Source: an uncultured Pelagibacteraceae bacterium (GTDB taxonomy: Bacteria > Pseudomonadota > Alphaproteobacteria > Pelagibacterales > Pelagibacteraceae). Taken from it: DNA of 64,000 nucleotides. Both the position numbers and the translations under genes were made by a program. How positions within the stretch are numbered: position 1 is the first letter of the stretch; each line of letters opens with the position of its first letter. This document shows positions 9,763 through 18,583 of this stretch, piece after piece. The stretch is taken from NCBI GenBank assembly GCA_902563575.1, contig CACEXV010000003.1:98416-162415 (forward strand), in the 5' to 3' direction. The notes below the pieces were generated by a model that ran no database searches, had not been told where the DNA came from, and saw only the letters and a program-made list of their open reading frames with translations.

Positions 9763-10293
9763 ATGAAATTATTTAACAGTCATTTTGAGTACGGGCTATT
9801 GGCCAAATTGTTCCACTGGCTAACATTTATTGTTTTAATAGCCCAGATTCCCTTTGGGTTTTATTTAGTAGGGCTTGAATTTTCTGACGAAAGGATTGAG
9901 CTTGAAAATATTCATATTCTAGTAGGAATAACTGTTTTCTATCTAACATTGTTTAGACTAATTTGGAAATTTTTTAACCCTAGTCCATCTGAAACTAAAA
10001 GTTTATTTAAAGGACAAGTCTTTATTGGAAAGGCTAACCATTTTTTACTTTATTTAAGTATTTTTACAATAACTATTTCTGGAATTCTCAAGAAACTTTA
10101 CATGGGAGAAACGCTTAATTTTATTTTTTTTAAATATGGATTTGAAAAAGATAATTTCGTTTTAGCGGATGCTTATTACCAAGTTCACATTTATGCTAAT
10201 TACTTATTATTAGCGCTTGTAAGTCTGCATATACTTGCAGTAATTGTCCATCATTTTGTTTTTAAAGATAAAATTTTAAGAAAAATTTTATAA
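9763..10293 (+). CDS. Cytochrome b561-type membrane protein
   Basis: A 176-residue membrane protein with four hydrophobic helices and histidines at bis-haem positions (LAKLFHWLTF near residue 18, NIHILVG near 51, VHIYANYLLLALVSLHILAVIVHH near 140-165). This fits the prokaryotic cytochrome b561 family, which passes electrons between quinone and periplasmic acceptors. It is divergent from the DUF411/cytochrome c' pair with an 18-bp gap, so the promoters overlap the genes. Partnering with the nearby cytochrome c' is inference. Confidence 0.87.
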   Translation: MKLFNSHFEYGLLAKLFHWLTFIVLIAQIPFGFYLVGLEFSDERIELENIHILVGITVFYLTLFRLIWKFFNPSPSETKSLFKGQVFIGKANHFLLYLSIFTITISGILKKLYMGETLNFIFFKYGFEKDNFVLADAYYQVHIYANYLLLALVSLHILAVIVHHFVFKDKILRKIL

Positions 10294-10294
10294 C

Positions 10295-10639
10295 TTAAAA
10301 TAATTTTACGAAAAATTTATGTATAAAATAAGCTAGAATTAATAATAATAATCCTGAAGAATAAATAATCCAAAAATTCATATTTAATTGTTTTGCAAAG
10401 AAAAAAGGTAGAAAGAAAAAATAACTGAGCGGGACTGCAATTAATATGCTTTTAGCGTACATTATAGTTTTTTCGGTATCGTTATGCTCATAATACGAAA
10501 ATACTATTGCAATTAATGATGCGATAGGAAGAGCAATAATGAAACCTGCTAATTTTGGATATTGTCCAGCTAACCAACTTGAAAATGCAATTATCAAGCC
10601 TGCGGCTATTGTTTTTAAAACAAAAATCATATCAAGCAA
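10295..10639 (-). CDS. Small four-helix membrane protein (DUF3147-like)
   Basis: A 114-residue protein made almost entirely of four hydrophobic helices. The pattern AGQYPKLAGFIIALPIASLIAI resembles DUF3147-type proteins. It overlaps the csaA-like gene by 8 bp; an alternative start three codons in (10630) would remove the overlap. It converges on the cytochrome b561 gene, leaving one base between the stops. I cannot assign a function. Confidence 0.65.
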   Translation of the reverse strand: MLDMIFVLKTIAAGLIIAFSSWLAGQYPKLAGFIIALPIASLIAIVFSYYEHNDTEKTIMYAKSILIAVPLSYFFFLPFFFAKQLNMNFWIIYSSGLLLLILAYFIHKFFVKLF

Positions 10640-10967
10640 TATCTAAACCATTTTCTGTTTTTTGAGAAGGGTGAACCAAAACAACTTTTCCATCTTTTTC
10701 AATCGCTCCTAGAATTAGCACTTCAGAAGTGATACCGGCAATATTTTTTGATGGAAAATTACAAACACCAATTACCTGTTTTCCAATTAAATTAGTGGAA
10801 TTGTAATAATGAGTTATTTGAGCTGAGGATTGTTTGATGCCGATTTCTCCACCAAAATCTACCTTTACGATTAGAGAGGGTTTTCTCGCTTTTTCATTCT
10901 TTTTTACTTCTAAAACAGTACCAACTTTTATTAAAACTTTTTTAAAATCATCGTATGTAATTTCCAT
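10632..10967 (-). CDS. csaA: tRNA-binding-domain protein, CsaA-like
   Basis: A 111-residue protein consisting of a single tRNA-binding OB-fold, as in CsaA and the C-termini of methionyl-tRNA synthetases. Visible motifs are VGTVLEVKKNEKARKPSLIVKVDFG (residues about 16-40), IGIKQSSAQI and the family-typical VIGVCNFPSKNIAGITSEVLILGA. CsaA was described as a chaperone-like, dimeric tRNA-binding protein. Length matches the family (about 110). It lies just downstream of the Liv terminator in the minus direction, so it starts a separate unit with the small membrane protein. Confidence 0.87.
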   Translation of the reverse strand: MEITYDDFKKVLIKVGTVLEVKKNEKARKPSLIVKVDFGGEIGIKQSSAQITHYYNSTNLIGKQVIGVCNFPSKNIAGITSEVLILGAIEKDGKVVLVHPSQKTENGLDIA

Positions 10968-10985
10968 AAATTTCCTTTGTAAATA

Positions 10986-11010
10986 AAAAAAGGGGGCGTA
11001 AGCCCCCTTT
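10986..11010 (-). terminator. Rho-independent terminator of the first Liv operon
   Basis: A strong GC hairpin (GGGGGC, loop GTAA, GCCCCC) lies 21 bp beyond the stop of the binding-protein gene. On the minus strand it is followed by an uninterrupted T-run. This ends the livH-livM-livG-livF-binding-protein transcript. Confidence 0.9.
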
Positions 11011-11031
11011 CAAATTAATTAAGATACTAAA

Positions 11032-12135
11032 TTAAAGTTGTTTATAGTTACCTTTGCTCCACTCATAAAATACGTAACCTGGCAAACTTACATCTCCTTT
11101 TTTATCAAAACTTAAAGTACCAAGCACTGTATCGAATTTCGATTTTTGCATTACTTTTAATACTTTTTTAGGATCTGTAGACTTTGCTTTTGTTGCAGCT
11201 TGTTCAAAAACTTGTAGCGCTGCATATGAGTAAAGAACATAACCTTCTGGCTCAATACCAGCAGCTTTAAATTCTTTAACAAGTGGTCCTGCTTTTGGAT
11301 TATTTCTAGGATCTGGAGAGAATGTCATAAGTGTTCCTTCGCCAGCATCCCCTGTAATATCCCAGTACTCCGCAGTTACTAATGCATCACCGCTTATCAA
11401 TTTGGTTTTCATACCTTGATCTCTCATCTGTCTAACTATTAGACCGCCCTCTGTGTGATAACCACCAAGATATACGGCATCAATATTATTAGATTTTAAT
11501 TTTGAGACTAAAGCAGAGTAATCTTTTTCACCTGCTGTGTATGCTTCATACATAGCTTCTTTAAGACCAGCTTTGTTCATATTAGATTTTGTTGCATCGG
11601 CTAATCCTTTACCGTAAGCAGTTTTATCGTGAAGAATTGCAACTTTTTTGCCTTTATAATTTTTAGCTAAAAATTTACCAGCAACTTCTCCTTGCTGATC
11701 ATCTCTTCCGCAAACTCTAAATGAATACTTGCCACCTTTATCTGTGTATGCAGGATTTGTTGAAGCAGGAGTAACCTGAATTATTCCCTCTTCATTATAA
11801 ACTGCAGACGCTGGTATAGATGAACCTGAGCAAAAATGACCTGCAACATAAGATACTCCTTGACCTGCAAATTTATTTGCTACTGCAACAGCTTGTTTTG
11901 GATCACAAGCGTCGTCACCAATTACTAATTTTACCTTCTCACCATTAATTCCACCTTTTTTATTAACGTGCTTAGTCCACATTTCAGCACCAGCTTTTAA
12001 CTGAGCACCAAAAGAAGCGTACTGCCCTGACATTGGACCAGCAGATGCAACCACTATTTCAGCCTTTGCTGATACTGTTGCTAGCATTAATAAACCAGCT
12101 GTTAATGATAGAATTTTTCTAAAAGTTCCTAACAT
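11032..12135 (-). CDS. livK: Branched-chain amino-acid ABC transporter substrate-binding protein
   Basis: A 367-residue periplasmic binding protein with a signal peptide (cleavage after VSAKA, about residue 25). The LivJ/LivK type-I fold motifs are SAGPMSGQYASFGAQLKAG, KLVIGDDACDPKQAVAVANKF and GHFCSGSSIPASAVYNEEGI. It is the last gene of its operon, separated from livF by 74 bp and closed by a strong terminator. A good Shine-Dalgarno (AGAGAGGAT) precedes the ATG. Leucine/isoleucine/valine or other amino acids are likely ligands; the binding pocket cannot be read reliably from the sequence. Confidence 0.93.
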   Translation of the reverse strand: MLGTFRKILSLTAGLLMLATVSAKAEIVVASAGPMSGQYASFGAQLKAGAEMWTKHVNKKGGINGEKVKLVIGDDACDPKQAVAVANKFAGQGVSYVAGHFCSGSSIPASAVYNEEGIIQVTPASTNPAYTDKGGKYSFRVCGRDDQQGEVAGKFLAKNYKGKKVAILHDKTAYGKGLADATKSNMNKAGLKEAMYEAYTAGEKDYSALVSKLKSNNIDAVYLGGYHTEGGLIVRQMRDQGMKTKLISGDALVTAEYWDITGDAGEGTLMTFSPDPRNNPKAGPLVKEFKAAGIEPEGYVLYSYAALQVFEQAATKAKSTDPKKVLKVMQKSKFDTVLGTLSFDKKGDVSLPGYVFYEWSKGNYKQL

Positions 12136-12209
12136 GTTTTATCCTCTCTTGTTAATTTATTAGTTAAGCATTCAACACTTTTAATAGGATCTTGTAAATA
12201 TCTAAAAAA

Positions 12210-12929
12210 TTAATTTTTTGCCCCACCCTCAAGGTATGCAGCTTGAATATCCTTGTTTTTTAGTAGCTCTTTACCTGGCCCCCTTATTGTAACCTTTCCA
12301 TTCACTAACACATAAGCCCTATCAGCTAACTCAAGAGCTTTTTTTGCATTTTGTTCTACCAGAAAAATTGTTACATTTTTTTCTTTATTAATATTTTTAA
12401 TAGACGAGAAAATTTGATTTACCAATTTAGGTGCTATTCCTAAAGACGGTTCATCTAAAAGTAAAACTTTTGGCTTACTCATTAGCGCTCTACCAATAGC
12501 AAGCATTTGCTGCTCTCCTCCAGATAATGTTCCACCTCTTTGGGTTTTTCTACTAGCTAACACAGGGAATAAATCATAAACCTCTTTTATATCTGTCTCA
12601 AAATGCTTGCCTTGTTCATTTATATAAGCGCCTAATCTTAAATTCTCTTCAACAGTTAATCTAGAAAAAATTCTTCTTCCTTCAGGCACTTGACAAATTC
12701 CAAGGTTGACAATTTTATGTGGCTCTTTTTTTTCTATTCTTTCACCATTAAAAATTATTTGTCCATTTTTAGCTTTATTAACTCCGCTAATAGTCATTAA
12801 CAACGTAGACTTACCGGCGCCATTCGAGCCAATTAAAGATACTATTTCTCCATCATGAATATCTATATCAACTCCTCTAAGAGCTTGTATTTTGCCATAG
12901 AAGGTTTCTACATTTGAAATTTTAAGCAT
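12210..12929 (-). CDS. livF: High-affinity branched-chain amino-acid ABC transporter ATPase
   Basis: A 239-residue ABC ATPase. The Walker A is GSNGAGKST (residues about 35-43), the signature LSGGEQQMLAIGRAL and the Walker B VLLLDEPSLG. ISNVETFYGKIQALRGVDIDI and the short length mark it as the LivF subtype. It overlaps livG by one base. Together with LivG it powers the LivHM permease at the cytoplasmic face. Confidence 0.95.
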   Translation of the reverse strand: MLKISNVETFYGKIQALRGVDIDIHDGEIVSLIGSNGAGKSTLLMTISGVNKAKNGQIIFNGERIEKKEPHKIVNLGICQVPEGRRIFSRLTVEENLRLGAYINEQGKHFETDIKEVYDLFPVLASRKTQRGGTLSGGEQQMLAIGRALMSKPKVLLLDEPSLGIAPKLVNQIFSSIKNINKEKNVTIFLVEQNAKKALELADRAYVLVNGKVTIRGPGKELLKNKDIQAAYLEGGAKN

Positions 12930-13720
12930 TATTCATCCACTCCCAGGTAAGCTTCTATAACTTCTTTGCTTTTTTTTGTTTGATCTGCAGTGCCTTCAAA
13001 TATTTTTTTTCCATAGTTCAATACAACAACATGATCCGAGATACCCATTACTACACTCATGTCGTGCTCAATTAATAAAATACCAGTTTTTTTTTCATTT
13101 TTTATAAATTTTAAAAGCTTATTTAGATCTGCAGACTCTTTCGGGTTCAATCCAGCTGCAGGTTCATCTAGGCATAACAGTTTAGGCTCTATACACATCG
13201 CTCTTACAATTTCTAATTTTCGTTGATCTCCATAAGGCAAGTCGCCAGCATTATCGTCAGCTCTGTGCGTTAATCCTATAATATCTAACCAATACTTAGA
13301 TTTATCGACTGCTTTCTGTTCTTTTTCTTTATAAGATTTTAAATTTAATAAGCCGTAGAGTGAGTATCCTGATGCGATCATTAACTGATTATGTTGTGCA
13401 ACTAATAGATTTTCTAATACCGACATTGCAGGAAACAGTCTGATATTTTGAAAAGTTCTAGCCACTTTCGCAACGTGTGCAATCTTAAAATCTGTATACT
13501 TTCTTAAAGAAACTTTATGATCAAGTTGGTGTAAATACATTTGGCCAGTAGTTGGTTTGTAAAAACCAGTCAAACAATTAAATACGGTTGTTTTTCCCGC
13601 CCCGTTTGGACCAATGATAGAGGTTATTTGATTATTTTTTGCATGAAAACTTAAATCATCTATAGCTGTAAGACCTCCAAATTTCATAGTTAAGTTTTCA
13701 ACTGACAATAGCTCACTCAT
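12929..13720 (-). CDS. livG: Branched-chain amino-acid ABC transporter ATPase
   Basis: A 263-residue ABC ATPase with Walker A GPNGAGKTT (about residue 37), an LPYGDQRKLEIVRAM signature-region variant and Walker B LLCLDEPAAGLNPKE. VARTFQNIRLFPAMSVLENLLVAQHN is the LivG-type Q-loop context, and the C-terminal IEAYLG motif is also LivG-specific. It overlaps livM by 4 bp and livF by 1 bp. Confidence 0.95.
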   Translation of the reverse strand: MSELLSVENLTMKFGGLTAIDDLSFHAKNNQITSIIGPNGAGKTTVFNCLTGFYKPTTGQMYLHQLDHKVSLRKYTDFKIAHVAKVARTFQNIRLFPAMSVLENLLVAQHNQLMIASGYSLYGLLNLKSYKEKEQKAVDKSKYWLDIIGLTHRADDNAGDLPYGDQRKLEIVRAMCIEPKLLCLDEPAAGLNPKESADLNKLLKFIKNEKKTGILLIEHDMSVVMGISDHVVVLNYGKKIFEGTADQTKKSKEVIEAYLGVDE

Positions 13721-14988
13721 TTTTTGTCTCCATGCATTAGAATAGTCGGTTTTCTATTTGCTAGAATTCCTTTTGGTTTAAAAACCATGATTAAAACCAT
13801 TGCCCCTCCAAAAGCGATCATTCTATATTGTTCTAAGTCTCTAAAAATTTCTGTTATCCCTATTAAAAAAATTGAAGCAAGAACTACTCCTGTTTGAGAA
13901 CCCATTCCACCAAGAACAACAATTGCGACTATGATTGCTGACTCAATAAATGTAAAACTTTCTGGACTAATAAAAGCCTGTCTTGTAGCAAAAAAAGACC
14001 CAGCAAAACCACCAAACATTGCCCCAATAGCAAAAGCTGTAAGTTTTGTGTTCGTTGGATTTACCCCTAAAGACTTACATGCAATTTCATCCTCCCTCAG
14101 AGCTTCCCATGCTCGACCAACTGGAAGTTTTCTTATTTTTAAAGTGAAGTAATTAGTGATTAACGCTAGAACTAAAATTAGATAATATAAAAATATTATT
14201 CTATGCATAGTGGAATATTCCAATCCGAAAAAAGTATGAAAACTGAATTCCCCTTCGTCTGGTGATCTTTTAAAAGGTAGGCCAAAAAATGAGGGTCTCG
14301 GAATACCTGTAATTCCATCTGGACCATTCGTTACTTCATACCAATTAATTAAGATTATTCTTATGATTTCACCAAATCCTAATGTAACGATCGCTAGATA
14401 ATCTCCTCTTAATCTCAATACTGGAAATCCAAGCAAAATTCCAAAGAACGCAGCGAATATTCCGGCTAAAGGCAAACAGATCCAAAAAGACCATCCGAAA
14501 GTAGTCGCTATAAGAGCGTATGAATAAGCTCCAACAGCGTAAAAAGCGACATATCCGAGATCAAGTAGACCTGCTAAACCAACTACAATATTTAAGCCCC
14601 ATCCTAACATAATGTAAGTTAAAATCATGATAGCTACATCCATGAAGTATCTATCAGTGAATGGCAGGAATGGAAAAACTACAGCAAATAAAATTCCGGT
14701 AATTGCAAAATGTTTAGCTTTATCCTCTGTAATACTAGAAAGTTTCGAGTTAAAAACGGATATAAATTTAAACTCGGTCCTTCTAAAAGAATTTATATTA
14801 ATTAAAAACCTTCCGAAGATACACAAACCTACTAGTAAAAAAACTATACCCCATTGGGGTGTTATAAACAGTCCCTCTCCTTTTGATGCAGTACGAAGCC
14901 CAACTATTGGTCCAAATAAAGCTAAAGCTATTAAACCTGTAAATAAACTGTCTTTAAATGATTTAATTATATCTTGTTTGTCCATCAA
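13717..14988 (-). CDS. livM: Branched-chain amino-acid ABC transporter permease
   Basis: A 423-residue permease, longer than its paralogue in this window because of an extra N-terminal region of two to three helices. The LivM core has GLLDLGYVAFYAVGAYSYAL, LRLRGDYLAIVTLGFGEIIR and RAWEALREDEIACKSLGVN, the coupling loop that contacts the ATPases. It overlaps livH and livG by 4 bp each, indicating strict operon structure. Inner membrane. Confidence 0.95.
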   Translation of the reverse strand: MMDKQDIIKSFKDSLFTGLIALALFGPIVGLRTASKGEGLFITPQWGIVFLLVGLCIFGRFLININSFRRTEFKFISVFNSKLSSITEDKAKHFAITGILFAVVFPFLPFTDRYFMDVAIMILTYIMLGWGLNIVVGLAGLLDLGYVAFYAVGAYSYALIATTFGWSFWICLPLAGIFAAFFGILLGFPVLRLRGDYLAIVTLGFGEIIRIILINWYEVTNGPDGITGIPRPSFFGLPFKRSPDEGEFSFHTFFGLEYSTMHRIIFLYYLILVLALITNYFTLKIRKLPVGRAWEALREDEIACKSLGVNPTNTKLTAFAIGAMFGGFAGSFFATRQAFISPESFTFIESAIIVAIVVLGGMGSQTGVVLASIFLIGITEIFRDLEQYRMIAFGGAMVLIMVFKPKGILANRKPTILMHGDKK

Positions 14989-15896
14989 ACCTTCTCAATA
15001 TCTGGCTTACCAAGAAAACCTGTTGGAAAAAATATTAAGACAACAATCAATACACTAAATGCTGCTACATCTTTGTATTCAATAGAGACGTACCCTGACC
15101 ACATAGTTTCAATCAGTCCAATTAACAAACCACCGAGCATTGCCCCGGGTAACGAACCAATTCCACCAAGTACTGCAGCCGTAAAAGCCTTTATTCCAGC
15201 TAAGAAGCCTATATAAAAATCTATTACTCCGTAATAAAGAACAAACATCATTCCCGCAACTGATGCCAATGAAGACCCAATAATAAATGTAATTGAAATA
15301 GTTCTGTCTACATTTATTCCAAGTAATGCTGTCATTGTCCTATCTTGCTCACAGGCTCTTTGAGCTCTACCTAAATCTGTTTTAGTGATTAAATATGTGA
15401 AAATTCCCATCAAAATAATTGTTAATATAACGATAAAAATTTGAAGATAGCTAACAGTAACTATAAATTCTGAATTCTTAAAAAACTCTAATCCACCAGA
15501 AAATAATGGCTGCATTGGTTTTACTCTGGCCCCTTGCGCAACTTGCACATAATTTTGTAAAACTATTGACATTCCCAAAGCTGAAATTAATGGAGCTAAT
15601 CTAAAAGACCCTCGTAACGGTTTATAAGCTAGTTTTTCTACTGTCCATCCATAACAAGCTGTGAAAAGCATTGCTATGAGAAGAACCAAAAGTAGGATGA
15701 TTGGTAATGCTACCCCTGTTAATCCAAAAATTATAAACGAGATTAAAGCTACAAATGCACCAATCATAAAAATATCACCATGTGCAAAGTTAATCATGCC
15801 AATAATTCCGTAAACCATAGTATAACCTATAGCTATTAATCCATAAATCGAACCGAGAGTAATGCCATTGACAAGTTGTTGTATAAAATATTCCAT
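14985..15896 (-). CDS. livH: Branched-chain amino-acid ABC transporter permease
   Basis: A 303-residue inner-membrane permease. LVNGITLGSIYGLIAIGYTMVYGIIGMINFAHGDIFMIGAF at residues 9-50 is the LivH hallmark, and RACEQDRTMTALLGINVD is the ATPase-coupling loop. It is the first transporter gene in its operon, starting at the proC stop (one-base overlap), so expression of this importer is tied to proC. Confidence 0.95.
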   Translation of the reverse strand: MEYFIQQLVNGITLGSIYGLIAIGYTMVYGIIGMINFAHGDIFMIGAFVALISFIIFGLTGVALPIILLLVLLIAMLFTACYGWTVEKLAYKPLRGSFRLAPLISALGMSIVLQNYVQVAQGARVKPMQPLFSGGLEFFKNSEFIVTVSYLQIFIVILTIILMGIFTYLITKTDLGRAQRACEQDRTMTALLGINVDRTISITFIIGSSLASVAGMMFVLYYGVIDFYIGFLAGIKAFTAAVLGGIGSLPGAMLGGLLIGLIETMWSGYVSIEYKDVAAFSVLIVVLIFFPTGFLGKPDIEKV

Positions 15897-16660
15897 TATT
15901 TTTTTATTCTTTTGTGAACATTTTCTAAAGATTGCTTAAATTTGTCATAAAATCTTACTTTTTTCAATTCCTTAAGAACTTGCATGTTTAAACCTTTTGG
16001 AGTTTGAGATTCTACCACAAGTTTTTTATAGCCTATTTTTTTCTTAACAAATGCATCTTTACTTAATGCTAAAAATAATTCTGCAACATAGTCTGTCGCT
16101 ACCCTATCTTTTAATCCCTTTTGCTTTAACCAATTTTTTGTTGAGTTATATATTTCATAATAAGCCGCCATCACTGAAGAAGTTGACCAAAAACTATAAC
16201 TCATTTTTTCATCTTTTATCTCGATTACATGACCAAGTTTTGAAAAAATTCTTTTAGCAGTTTTATTTTTTGGACTAATTATAATCGGACCGTCTAAATT
16301 TTCGATAAATGGTAAGGGAATAGCTTTACATATGTTTTTTGATTTAGTGAGCTTTTTTAATTTCTTAAGTTTTATTGTAGAAATAAGACTAATGATAATT
16401 TTCTTATTATTAAAATTTAAATCGTTTAAAATTTTATTACCCACAGTTGGTGTTACCGACAAAAAAATAACATTGGACCTATCGATAATTTCTTGATTAT
16501 TTGAAAAAACTTTAATCTTAAAGAATTTATTATTAAGTTTTTTTGCTATATTTACATTTCTTGAAGATATATAAATCTTATTAATCTTTAACTTCGATTT
16601 AAAGATTCCATATATGATAGATGATGCAATCTTACCTGTACCTATAAAGCCTAAATTCAT
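15896..16660 (-). CDS. proC: Pyrroline-5-carboxylate reductase-like protein
   Basis: A 254-residue protein with an N-terminal NAD(P)-binding fold beginning at once (GFIGTGKIASSI, residues 4-15) and a ProC-type helical C-terminus (ELFLALSKDAF, VESQTPKGLNMQVLKEL). The central region has VIFLSVTPTVGNKILNDLNF. ProC reduces pyrroline-5-carboxylate to proline. The sequence is lysine-rich, slightly shorter than typical ProC (about 265-275) and diverged, so a related imine or ketimine reductase is possible. It is first in the Liv operon and starts 2 bp from the start codon of the divergent AbrB gene. Confidence 0.78.
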   Translation of the reverse strand: MNLGFIGTGKIASSIIYGIFKSKLKINKIYISSRNVNIAKKLNNKFFKIKVFSNNQEIIDRSNVIFLSVTPTVGNKILNDLNFNNKKIIISLISTIKLKKLKKLTKSKNICKAIPLPFIENLDGPIIISPKNKTAKRIFSKLGHVIEIKDEKMSYSFWSTSSVMAAYYEIYNSTKNWLKQKGLKDRVATDYVAELFLALSKDAFVKKKIGYKKLVVESQTPKGLNMQVLKELKKVRFYDKFKQSLENVHKRIKK

Positions 16661-16662
16661 AA

Positions 16663-17736
16663 ATGATGCAGAATAACCAAGCTATACCTTTTAATAAAGC
16701 AAATTTTAAAGAAATATTTTCAAAAAAATTTGCGCTGGTGATATTTATTTCTTTGCCAGCTGCGTATATAGCAGATTATTTTAAAATTCCTTTAGCGTGG
16801 TTTCTAGGTCCGATGCTTATTACTTCATTAGTCACTTTGAGTGGTATTGAAACCAAAATGCCAAAATTAGCACTAAGTTCAACCCTAGTAATTTTAGGTT
16901 TATACATAGGTAATTACATTGACAAAAGTTTATTTCAACAAATACATCAGTGGTTTTGGACATCTCTTGTTATGCTGATTTATATTATTGCAAGTGTACT
17001 TTTAGTATCTAAATATTTAGAAAAATTTTCCGGTTACGATAAAAAAACTTCAATTTTTTCTGCCGCACCAGGTGCCCTGGGGCCATTGATGATCTTAGCC
17101 GAAGGCGAAAAATCAGATCTAAGTAGAGTAGCTACATCACACTTAATAAGACTCATTATCATAATTACAATTTTTCCTTTTATAGTAAATAGCTTTTACA
17201 ATGTGGAAACTAATATTATCAATCTTAATCCCGATCTTCCTCAAAGTAAAATTGATTTAATATATTTAATTTTACTATCAGTTGTTTTAATTATCATATT
17301 TGACAAATTTAAAGTTCCGGCTGCTTTGCTTTCAGGTACATTAGTAGCAAGTGGATTTTTGCAGATTTCTGAATTAGCCTCTTATAAAATTTCGGATGAT
17401 ATTGTGAACGTATGTTTGTTAATTTTGGGATCTTCAGTTGGGTGTAGATTTGCCAACAAAAGTTTTAAAGAAATTTCTAATAATGCGTTGCACAGTTTTG
17501 TTGCAACAATAATGTTAGTAGTTTTGGGATTAGCTGCTGCATTAATCGCTGGATTATTCATAGATAAAAACTTCTTCACCCTTTTATTATCTTACTGCCC
17601 TGGTGGAATTTATGAAGTTGCTGTGATAGCAATTTTTTTTGATTTAGACCCTGAATTTGTTTCATTTCACCATATAATAAGATTATTATTAATCTTATTC
17701 ATTGTTCCGGTGATATTGAGATTTCTTCATAAATAA
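16663..17736 (+). CDS. AbrB-family (AmoA-like) membrane transporter
   Basis: A 357-residue polytopic protein with two similar halves. Each half carries the family pattern seen here as KIPLAWFLGPMLITSLV and, in the second half, KVPAALLSGTLVASGFL, with YCPGGIYEVAVIAI near the C-terminus. This is the AbrB/ammonia-monooxygenase-like membrane family (not the AbrB transcription factor), considered a transporter of unknown substrate. The start is ATGATG; the second ATG (16666) is an equal choice. It stands back-to-back with proC with only two bases between the ATGs and ends in a bidirectional terminator. Confidence 0.8.
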   Translation: MMQNNQAIPFNKANFKEIFSKKFALVIFISLPAAYIADYFKIPLAWFLGPMLITSLVTLSGIETKMPKLALSSTLVILGLYIGNYIDKSLFQQIHQWFWTSLVMLIYIIASVLLVSKYLEKFSGYDKKTSIFSAAPGALGPLMILAEGEKSDLSRVATSHLIRLIIIITIFPFIVNSFYNVETNIINLNPDLPQSKIDLIYLILLSVVLIIIFDKFKVPAALLSGTLVASGFLQISELASYKISDDIVNVCLLILGSSVGCRFANKSFKEISNNALHSFVATIMLVVLGLAAALIAGLFIDKNFFTLLLSYCPGGIYEVAVIAIFFDLDPEFVSFHHIIRLLLILFIVPVILRFLHK

Positions 17737-17776
17737 AAAAAAACCCGCACATTATTAATGCAGCGGGTTTTTTTTA
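17735..17776. terminator. Bidirectional Rho-independent terminator
   Basis: An A-run, AACCCGC, a 14-base AT-rich loop, GCGGGTT and a T-run form a symmetric hairpin between two convergent genes, the AbrB-family gene (plus) and the outer-membrane-like gene (minus). Both strands give a hairpin followed by T residues, so it can stop transcription from both sides. Confidence 0.9.
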
Positions 17777-17796
17777 AATTAAATTTTTATAAAAAT

Positions 17797-18438
17797 TTAA
17801 AATCCGTATGCAATTCTAAACATTAATGCATCGGCATCAGCTTCAATCTTATTACCAGTGTTTCCACCTGAAGCGCTTATGCTTATATCTTCAAAATCAG
17901 AGTACGATAATTCATATTTTAAATTTCCGCTTCTCATTCCAAGACCAACCTGTAAACCAAATACGTCTTCGTCGCCATATTTTGAATTAGGTAGCGTTTC
18001 ATCTGTTTGAATAGTTGTCATGTGTAGTCCTAATATACCGTAGTATCCACTAGAACCGACTGGTACATTTGTGTATAGAGTAAACAAATTCTTAATCTCA
18101 GCTGAAGCACTTCTGTCTCCAGTATCCGCTTCAGACTCAGCGTCTGCTCCAGAAGAAGAGTCAGTTCTTTTTCCGCTACCAATATCTAAACCTATTGGAA
18201 CGTAATCAAGACCAATTGCAAAACCATTATCATCACTAGCTTCGACGAATAATGATCCTCCAACGAAAGATTCTTTAAGAGATTTGCTATTTTTATCACT
18301 AGCAGAACCAGATTCTAACTCGTGACCAGATGTATCTACTTCACCAAACATTAATGAAACACCGTAATTAACATCTGCTTTAGCTACCCCACAAATAAAT
18401 AGTAAGCTGAATAAATATGTTAATAATTTTTTATTCAT
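17797..18438 (-). CDS. Probable outer-membrane beta-barrel protein
   Basis: A 213-residue protein with a clear signal peptide (cleavage after VAKA, about residue 21). The mature part is rich in alternating polar/hydrophobic segments, Gly, Ser and acidic residues, and ends in FRIAYGF; a terminal aromatic residue is the outer-membrane barrel insertion signal. It contains a low-complexity acidic Ser/Asp loop (GKRTDSSSGADAESEADTGD, about residues 93-112), probably surface-exposed. It resembles small 8-10-strand barrels but I do not recognise a specific family. A Shine-Dalgarno (AGGAAAAC) precedes the ATG. Confidence 0.75.
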   Translation of the reverse strand: MNKKLLTYLFSLLFICGVAKADVNYGVSLMFGEVDTSGHELESGSASDKNSKSLKESFVGGSLFVEASDDNGFAIGLDYVPIGLDIGSGKRTDSSSGADAESEADTGDRSASAEIKNLFTLYTNVPVGSSGYYGILGLHMTTIQTDETLPNSKYGDEDVFGLQVGLGMRSGNLKYELSYSDFEDISISASGGNTGNKIEADADALMFRIAYGF

Positions 18439-18583
18439 TGTTTTCCTATTGTTAAATTTAACAAATATTATTTACCAGTTCTCACTCTCTAGGTCTACAT
18501 TCAAAGAATTTATTAGTGCTTTTTCAACACACTTTCAGGAAAAAAAAGGTCTATTTTATTGGATTTTTAGTATTGTAAAAATG

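Noticed and set aside
14627..15216. Two plus-strand ORFs (143 and 80 codons) opposite livM and livH
   Set aside because: They lie antisense to well-supported transporter genes and their composition (Pro/Ser/Lys-rich, no domains) is that of a shadow frame.
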